Source of the DNA: CAYYWW01 sp964475515
Lineage (GTDB): Archaea; Aenigmatarchaeota; Aenigmatarchaeia; QMZP01
NCBI GenBank assembly: GCA_964475515.1
Contig: CAYYWW010000043.1
Location: 1-5,492 of the forward strand
Length of the DNA stretch: 5,492 nucleotides
Reading direction: 5' to 3'
The position numbers and the translations under genes were made by a program. This document shows positions 1-3,504 of the stretch, piece by piece. Numbering within the stretch: position 1 is the stretch's first letter; the number at the start of each line of letters is the position of its first letter. The notes under the pieces were generated by a model. That model saw only the letters and a list, made by a program, of their open reading frames with translations, was not told the DNA's origin and searched no databases.

Positions 1-693
1 GCAAAGGCTGTTGCTAACGAATCTGGTGCGAATTTCATATCAGTTAGAGGACCAGAAATTACATCTAAATGGGTAGGCGAATCAGAAAAAAGAGTGAGGG
101 AACTTTTCAGAAGAGCGAAACAAGTTGCCCCAGCAATAATATTCTTCGATGAGATAGATTCTATCGTGCCTAAAAGAGGTCTTGATGTGGGAACAAGGGC
201 GTATGAAAACATAGTCTCACAAATACTTGTTGAAATGTCTGGTCTAGAAGATCTACATGATGTTGTTGTGATAGCAGCTACCAACAGACCAGATATAATA
301 GATCCTGCATTATTGAGACCAGGTAGATTTGAGAGACAAATATTCGTTCCAGCACCTGACAAGAAAGGCAGGGAAGAAATATTTAAGATTTACACCAAGA
401 AAATGCCCGTTAAAGGTGTTGATGTGAAAAAACTTGCAAGCAAAACCGAAGGTTACACTGGTGCAGACATAGAAGCAGTTTGCAGGGAAGCTGGTTTGAA
501 TGCGCTGAGAAGAGATATCAACGCAAAATACGTGACGATGAAAGATTTCGAAAAAGCGATAAAGAAAATCGGACCTTCTGTCAACGAAAAAATGATGGAA
601 TATTACAAAAAAATGAAAGAATATTTCAGAAGTCCCTCAAGTAGTCCTAAATCAAGAAGGTCAAAAGAAAGAGAACTGGAATACGTAGGCTAA
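1..693 (+). CDS. CDC48/VCP-type AAA ATPase, C-terminal D2 module (5' partial)
   Basis: This is the C-terminal part of a CDC48/p97-like AAA+ unfoldase, a hexameric cytosolic ATPase that threads proteins for degradation or complex disassembly. The frame is open from base 1, beginning just after where Walker A would lie, so the GTG at 94 is internal and not the start. Visible D2 hallmarks, numbered from the first codon here, are pore loop KWVGES (about 23-28), Walker B ending in DE (50-51), AATNRPD with the sensor-1 Asn (92-98), arginine-finger region LLRPGRFER (105-113) and the GYTGADIEAVCREAG helix (151-165). The tail is basic and serine-rich (SPSSSPKSRRSK) and ends LEYVG. Tandem-AAA architecture is inferred, because the N domain and D1 would lie left of the window. 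The MEMO gene follows after 8 nt, which suggests cotranscription. Family assignment is secure; the exact paralogue is less so. Confidence 0.93.
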   Translation, partial: AKAVANESGANFISVRGPEITSKWVGESEKRVRELFRRAKQVAPAIIFFDEIDSIVPKRGLDVGTRAYENIVSQILVEMSGLEDLHDVVVIAATNRPDIIDPALLRPGRFERQIFVPAPDKKGREEIFKIYTKKMPVKGVDVKKLASKTEGYTGADIEAVCREAGLNALRRDINAKYVTMKDFEKAIKKIGPSVNEKMMEYYKKMKEYFRSPSSSPKSRRSKERELEYVG

Positions 694-701
694 CCCAAAA
701 T

Positions 702-1511
702 ATGAAAATAAGAAAACCTGTTGTTGCAGGAAGTTTTTACTATTTTGATAAAGATAACCTGAAAAACCAGTTGAGTAGGCTTTTTTTAGGGGTTTCTAGA
801 AAGCGCAAATGTAAAGCAGTTATATCACCTCATGCAGGTTATCTTTACTCAGGAAAAACAGCAGCACATGCAATATCATCAATGAGAGATTTCAAAGATT
901 TTATTATATTGGGTCCGAATCATACAGGACTGGGGGAGATATTTTCAATAATGTCTTCTGGCAAATGGCAAACACCACTTGGATATTGTGAAATAAATTC
1001 TGAACTCGCTGAGAGTATTAAAGAATGTGGGTTTGTGAAAGATGATTTTTTTGCTCATGTAGAAGAGCACTCTATAGAAGTTCAACTACCATTTCTTCAA
1101 TACATGTTTGGTAATTTTAGATTCGTTCCTATATGTATAATGAATGTTAGTTTCTCTGAAGGCTTCATGAAAGAGTGTATAGCGTTAGGTGATCATATAG
1201 CAAAAATAATAAAAGATAAGAACATAGGCCTCATTGCAAGCTCTGACTTTTCTCATTATCTTCCAAGAGAAGTTGCAAAAAGAAAAGACGAAGCTGCAAT
1301 AGAGGCTATTAAAGAGCTTTCAGTAAAAAAATTTTTCGATGTTCTTAGGAAAGAGGAAGCTTCTATATGCGGTTTTGGTCCCATAGCTGTTGTGATGACA
1401 GCTGCTGAGAAACTAAAGTTAAAGCCTAAAGTCATACATGCATCAGATTCCGGTGACGTAACAGGAGATGTATCCAGCGTTGTAAGTTATTATGCAATAG
1501 GTTTTGAGTAA
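702..1511 (+). CDS. MEMO1 family protein (AmmeMemoRadiSam system protein B type)
   Basis: This is a complete 269-aa MEMO-family protein, near the usual family length. The fold resembles class III extradiol dioxygenases (LigB-like). Family landmarks are SPHAGYLYSG with His44, GPNHTG with His74, EEHSIEVQLPF with His123 and Glu126, SSDFSHY (180-186) and CGFGP with Cys223. His44, His74 and Cys223 match the metal-site His/His/Cys set described for MEMO1. The biochemical role in archaea is unsettled. In many archaea the gene sits near isoprenoid genes or with AMMECR1 and radical-SAM partners, but neither is visible here. The ATG at 702 lies 8 nt after the CDC48 stop with no good Shine-Dalgarno match, so translation probably relies on coupling or on a weak site. 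It precedes the conserved KPVVAGSFY N-terminus, which supports this start. Confidence 0.93.
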   Translation: MKIRKPVVAGSFYYFDKDNLKNQLSRLFLGVSRKRKCKAVISPHAGYLYSGKTAAHAISSMRDFKDFIILGPNHTGLGEIFSIMSSGKWQTPLGYCEINSELAESIKECGFVKDDFFAHVEEHSIEVQLPFLQYMFGNFRFVPICIMNVSFSEGFMKECIALGDHIAKIIKDKNIGLIASSDFSHYLPREVAKRKDEAAIEAIKELSVKKFFDVLRKEEASICGFGPIAVVMTAAEKLKLKPKVIHASDSGDVTGDVSSVVSYYAIGFE

Positions 1512-1521
1512 ACTACTCTAT

Positions 1522-1534
1522 ATTTTTATTTATC
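1522..1534 (+). terminator. T-rich terminator candidate after MEMO
   Basis: A T-rich run (ATTTTTATTTAT) begins about 11 nt after the MEMO stop codon and precedes the next promoter. Archaeal RNA polymerase terminates on oligo-T tracts without needing a hairpin, so this is a plausible end for the CDC48-MEMO transcript. In AT-rich DNA such tracts also occur by chance. Confidence 0.4.
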
Positions 1535-1561
1535 AAATATTGTATCTTAGCAGTAGTTAAA

Positions 1562-1578
1562 ACCAAAGCTTTATAAAT
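1562..1578 (+). promoter_or_regulatory. BRE/TATA promoter for the leader ORF and Nudix gene
   Basis: An A-rich BRE-like stretch (ACCAAAGC) leads into TTTATAAAT at 1570-1578, close to the archaeal TATA consensus. Its centre at about 1574 predicts transcription starting near 1599-1601, some 84 nt before the Nudix start codon. The predicted start coincides with the ATG at 1599. Confidence 0.65.
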
Positions 1579-1598
1579 TTGTTTTTTATTATGATTTT

Positions 1599-1694
1599 AT
1601 GGAAAATGGCCGCCAAGGTGTTGAAAGTGTGGTTACTCACTATGAAAAAGCCAAAAGAATTTTACTAAGGAGGCCGAAGAAATATGAAATGTAA
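1599..1694 (+). CDS. possible leaderless 31-aa upstream ORF overlapping the Nudix start
   Basis: An open frame of 31 codons starts at ATG 1599, 25 bp from the centre of the TATA box, which is the expected position for a leaderless mRNA. The peptide runs from MENGRQGVES to RRPKKYEM and is basic toward its end. The frame covers the Nudix Shine-Dalgarno site (its AGG AGG codons) and ends with TAA at 1692-1694, 10 bases past the first base of the Nudix start codon, in a different frame. This layout fits a leader peptide coupling translation to the Nudix gene. A competing 20-codon frame (ATG 1606 to TAA 1668) ends immediately before the Shine-Dalgarno site. I recognise no family, and no homology evidence is available, so the ORF may be fortuitous. 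Confidence 0.35.
   Translation: MENGRQGVESVVTHYEKAKRILLRRPKKYEM
1667..1673 (+). promoter_or_regulatory. Shine-Dalgarno site for the Nudix gene
   Basis: AAGGAGG lies 10 nt before the ATG at 1684 and is a strong match to the 16S rRNA tail. It fixes 1684 as the start and contrasts with the SD-less, probably leaderless starts at 2524 and 3505. Confidence 0.7.
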
Positions 1695-2493
1695 TGAATT
1701 AGTATTATACAGAGATATAGAAGAGATCAGAGTGAACTTCGAAAATACTTTATGGTTGCCTCCAGCCGATTTAAAAGAAGAGATAGAAAGAAAATGGAAG
1801 GAGAAACTTCGAGAAGTTGAGGAAACTAATAAAAAACTTCCTGAAAACAAAAAAATAGTATTGTACAATGGACCGTTAACACGGGTTAGAAACATGTCAT
1901 ATGATAATGGTCTTCTTTTGATTGATACACAAAGAACTTACTATGCACATCATATTGCTACAAGAGGTAACAAGGACATTGAAAGAAGAGCCAACCCTCT
2001 ATTTGCCGCGCTTGTGATAGAGTTGTACAACTCGTGGGGAGATTCATTTTTGGTTTTTGGTGAAAGTCTGGGAACTGAAAGCGAACACAGAGGTAAACTA
2101 AATATAGTTGCAGGTGCAGTGAATCCTGATATTGATAGACCTGACGGGTATCCCTCACCCGGTGTTACGCTTCAGAGAGAGCTTATGGAAGAACTTGGTT
2201 TGACATACGAGGCGTTTGACGGTACTATAAGACCAATGTTTGTTGTAACAGAAAAAGAGTATCCACATCCAAGTATTGTTTACACCGGAGTTCTAAAAAT
2301 GGATATAGAAGAGTTGAAAGAACGCCATCAGACCAGGGTCGAAAAGGATAGAGGAGAAGGTAAAACACCGGAATTTGGCAAGATTTACTTTGTCCCAAGA
2401 GAATATGAGGCTATTAAAAAAGAAATAAAAGAGGGCAGGTTTCACAACAGAGTTAATATTATTTTATCTTGCCTTTATCACGTTGGAATATAA
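1684..2493 (+). CDS. Nudix-like hydrolase with a degenerate Nudix box
   Basis: This 269-aa protein resembles a Nudix (nucleoside-diphosphate-linked) hydrolase. The second half of the Nudix box is perfect: RELMEELGL at residues 165-173 fits REUxEExGU and supplies the metal-binding glutamates E166, E169 and E170. The first half is not canonical. The positions expected for the leading Gly and Glu are Asp151 and Pro157, within a Pro/Gly-rich stretch (RPDGYPSPG). Preceding strands (LVFGESLG, LNIVAGAV) and a following strand (IRPMFVVTEK) fit the fold. About 120 residues lie before the core, including a charged, probably helical stretch (about residues 28-60), so the protein is longer than a minimal Nudix enzyme of about 150 aa. 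The substrate is unknown; a nucleotide-sugar or other NDP-X is only family-level inference. A strong SD site and a possible leader ORF precede it. Confidence 0.72.
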   Translation: MKCNELVLYRDIEEIRVNFENTLWLPPADLKEEIERKWKEKLREVEETNKKLPENKKIVLYNGPLTRVRNMSYDNGLLLIDTQRTYYAHHIATRGNKDIERRANPLFAALVIELYNSWGDSFLVFGESLGTESEHRGKLNIVAGAVNPDIDRPDGYPSPGVTLQRELMEELGLTYEAFDGTIRPMFVVTEKEYPHPSIVYTGVLKMDIEELKERHQTRVEKDRGEGKTPEFGKIYFVPREYEAIKKEIKEGRFHNRVNIILSCLYHVGI

Positions 2494-2497
2494 ATAA
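2487..2497 (+). promoter_or_regulatory. TATA box overlapping the Nudix stop codon
   Basis: AATATAAATAA spans the TAA at 2491-2493. Its centre at about 2492 predicts transcription starting near 2518, only a few nucleotides before the ATG at 2524, which has no SD site. This suggests that the small downstream gene has its own near-leaderless transcript, possibly as well as read-through. Confidence 0.5.
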
Positions 2498-2523
2498 ATA
2501 TTATTCTGTACAAAAAATAAATT

Positions 2524-2745
2524 ATGCCTACGTTGAGCGAAAGAGAGAGGAAAGTCTTGGAAATAATGTCAGAGAATCTTCTCTTGACAAAATCCGAGAT
2601 TTCGTACCGTTTATCAAAAGAAGGATATGACGGTATTGACGATTGTTTGAGGTCTTTAATGGATATGGACCTTATTCAGAAAGTGGAATCATTGGGAGTT
2701 TCATTTGTTATTACACAAAAAGGCTTGAAAATGGTTAAAGGTTAA
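2524..2745 (+). CDS. small winged-helix DNA-binding protein
   Basis: This 73-aa protein looks like a single winged helix-turn-helix domain. LSERERKVLEIMSEN forms helix 1. LLTKSEISYRLSKEGYDGIDDCLRSLMDMDLIQKVE gives the second helix, turn, recognition helix and the start of the wing. VSFVITQKGLKMVKG is the wing strand and terminal helix; the ITQKG segment is typical of MarR/ArsR/PadR-like archaeal wHTH proteins. No sensor or dimerisation domain is present, so it is either a minimal transcription factor or an accessory protein. It lies 30 nt after the Nudix gene, has no SD site, and probably uses the TATA box over the preceding stop codon. Its target is unknown; the palindrome at 3442-3460 is one local candidate, purely by proximity. 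The wHTH call is fairly firm, the subfamily is not. Confidence 0.75.
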   Translation: MPTLSERERKVLEIMSENLLLTKSEISYRLSKEGYDGIDDCLRSLMDMDLIQKVESLGVSFVITQKGLKMVKG

Positions 2746-2755
2746 TTTTTTATTT
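2746..2755 (+). terminator. oligo-T terminator after the winged-helix gene
   Basis: TTTTTTATTT begins directly after the TAA stop codon and is followed by more T-rich sequence. This is the expected form of an archaeal intrinsic terminator and separates the gene from the tRNA promoter. Confidence 0.5.
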
Positions 2756-2778
2756 CACTTCACATTTTATTATATTTG

Positions 2779-2792
2779 AAATCCATTTAAAT
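2779..2792 (+). promoter_or_regulatory. BRE/TATA promoter of tRNA-Gln
   Basis: AAATCC (BRE-like) is followed by ATTTAAAT at 2785-2792. The TATA centre lies about 27 bp before the tRNA 5' end at 2816, the spacing expected if transcription starts at or just before the mature end. Confidence 0.55.
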
Positions 2793-2840
2793 CATAGCTA
2801 CAAATATGTTTTTATAGCCCTGTGGTGTAGTGGTCAAACA

Positions 2841-2881
2841 GAAGGTGGCCTTTAATTTTGGCCGTCTTCTGTGACTATGCA
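2841..2881 (+). other. tRNA-Gln intron 1, D arm (noncanonical position)
   Basis: A 41-nt insert separates A24 from U25 of the D stem. Because CA occurs at both junctions, 2839-2879, 2840-2880 and 2841-2881 all yield the same mature tRNA. CAGAAGGTGGCC (2839-2850) pairs with GGCCGTCTTCTG (2860-2871) over 12 bp, including two G-U pairs, around a 9-nt T/A loop. Exon GTCA (2833-2836) can pair with TGAC (2872-2875), leaving AA on the 5' side and TATG on the 3' side, which resembles a relaxed bulge-helix-bulge. D-arm introns are known in some archaea. Insert and boundaries are well supported; the exact cut sites are inferred. Confidence 0.85.
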
Positions 2882-2894
2882 TGTCGGGCTTTGG

Positions 2895-2943
2895 ATCATA
2901 GCATCCAAAGAGTTGAGTCCTTTACAGGACTGTGAGAGAAGAA
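2895..2943 (+). other. tRNA-Gln intron 2, canonical 37/38 position
   Basis: This 49-nt intron lies between G37 (2894) and A38 (2944). A bulge-helix-bulge can form: CTTT (2889-2892) pairs with GAAG (2938-2941), with three-base bulges GGA (2893-2895) and AAA (2942-2944), each cut after its second base. A 5-bp hairpin, AGTCC-TTTACA-GGACT (2916-2931), lies inside the intron. A competing 8-bp hairpin, CTTTGGAT with ATCCAAAG (2889-2896 and 2903-2910), would bury the anticodon and the 5' splice site. Confidence 0.88.
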
Positions 2944-2999
2944 ACCCGGCGACGGCGGTTCGAATCCGCCCAGGGCTATTGAAAAATGTATAGAAGGTG

Positions 3000-3440
3000 T
3001 CATCGACTTTTCTTCCATACAACTCTTTTCTCAGGAATAATTAACAATGAATTAAGGAGCCAACTTCTTAGGACGCATGAGTTATAAGTTACTCCTTCTA
3101 TTTGTACTATTTCTCTTGTGGCTCGGTTAAAATATATATTCATTGCGTTCGCTGGAATTTCTTGAAAGCCCTCTGGCATATCAGGTTTTATATTTAGGTG
3201 GTCCACTGATGAGAATAAGTGCTTGTGTTTGATAACCCTGTAGTGCGTTATTTTTTCCTCGTGTGGGCTGTACTCATGGACAACAATTTCTTTAGACTTT
3301 TCAAGAGTTGCATATCTATCTACTATTTTTTGTGCTAGGAGAACATGCACGTCGGGATCAAAAGAATCGGGAACGATTATTACAGACCTGTAAAGATCGT
3401 GAATAAATGACTGCTCATCGGTTTCGGCATTTTCTGCCAT
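3000..3440 (-). CDS. unrecognised 146-aa protein
   Basis: I do not recognise this family. The protein is soluble-looking, with no signal peptide or clear membrane segment. It has an acidic N-terminus (MAENAETDEQ), a possible strand RSVIIVPD, an amphipathic helix (HVLLAQKIVDRYATLEKSK), a His/Lys-rich middle (EIVVHEYSPHEEKITHYRVIKHKH), a segment that could form strands (MNIYFNRATREIVQIEGVTY) and a basic C-terminus (KRVVWKKSR). It has one cysteine and no obvious catalytic motif or HTH. The ATG lies about 25 bp from a TATA-like AATTTATT on this strand with no SD site, so the mRNA is probably leaderless. A perfect 19-bp palindrome sits at its start. It is divergent from argS and convergent with tRNA-Gln, whose end is 21 nt away. 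Sustained reading frame and promoter support a real gene. Confidence 0.72.
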   Translation of the reverse strand: MAENAETDEQSFIHDLYRSVIIVPDSFDPDVHVLLAQKIVDRYATLEKSKEIVVHEYSPHEEKITHYRVIKHKHLFSSVDHLNIKPDMPEGFQEIPANAMNIYFNRATREIVQIEGVTYNSCVLRSWLLNSLLIIPEKRVVWKKSR

Positions 3441-3441
3441 A

Positions 3442-3460
3442 TTTAACCTTGAAGGTTAAA
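3442..3460. repeat. perfect 19-bp palindrome, candidate operator
   Basis: TTTAACCTT (3442-3450), a central G (3451) and AAGGTTAAA (3452-3460) form a perfect inverted repeat. It lies between the minus-strand TATA box and that gene's ATG at 3440, where a bound repressor would block transcription. No regulator can be assigned from sequence alone. Confidence 0.6.
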
Positions 3461-3482
3461 AATAAATTCTTTCAAATTTATT
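3461..3482. promoter_or_regulatory. symmetric divergent promoter (two inverted TATA boxes)
   Basis: AATAAATT (3461-3468) and AATTTATT (3475-3482) are exact reverse complements 6 bp apart. The right copy is centred about 26 bp before the argS ATG at 3505; the left copy, read on the minus strand, is about 25 bp before the other gene's ATG at 3440. Both genes therefore look leaderless, and their BRE positions would share the CTTTCA spacer. Confidence 0.6.
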
Positions 3483-3504
3483 TCTGAACGACAAATACTA
3501 ATTT

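Larger units (their letters stand above)
2816..2978 (+). tRNA. tRNA-Gln (anticodon TTG) with two introns
   Basis: The gene is 163 nt and gives a 73-nt mature tRNA once two inserts are removed. Acceptor strands AGCCCTG (2816-2822) and CAGGGCT (2971-2977) pair perfectly, with A2978 as discriminator. The D stem GTGT (2825-2828) pairs with ACAT once a 41-nt insert is removed. The anticodon stem TCGGG (2884-2888) pairs with CCCGG (2945-2949) around loop CTTTGGA, giving anticodon TTG at 2891-2893. The variable loop is CGAC, and the T arm is GGCGG-TTCGAAT-CCGCC (2954-2970). The body matches the archaeal tRNA-Gln pattern I know, including GTGGTGTAG and CTTTGGA. No CCA is encoded, so the CCA end must be added by a nucleotidyltransferase. 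Many archaea charge this tRNA through Glu-tRNA-Gln and an amidotransferase. Each intron is described separately. Confidence 0.92.

Noticed and set aside
94..96. GTG at 94 as the start of the first gene
   Set aside because: The reading frame continues upstream to base 1 with clear AAA homology (the KWVGES pore loop), so this codon is an internal Val.
679..690. C-terminal HbYX proteasome-docking motif on CDC48
   Set aside because: The protein ends LEYVG, where the residue before Tyr is Glu rather than hydrophobic and Tyr is third from the end, so it does not fit the hydrophobic-Tyr-X rule.
1665..1895. Open frame on the minus strand opposite the Nudix gene start
   Set aside because: It is antisense to a gene with a strong SD site and a family motif. 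Its translation is Ser/Phe-rich low-complexity sequence, as expected from the complement of Lys/Glu-rich coding DNA.
2895..2943. Box C/D guide RNA within the tRNA intron
   Set aside because: Some archaeal tRNA introns host C/D guides, but no RUGAUGA and CUGA pair is present in this intron.
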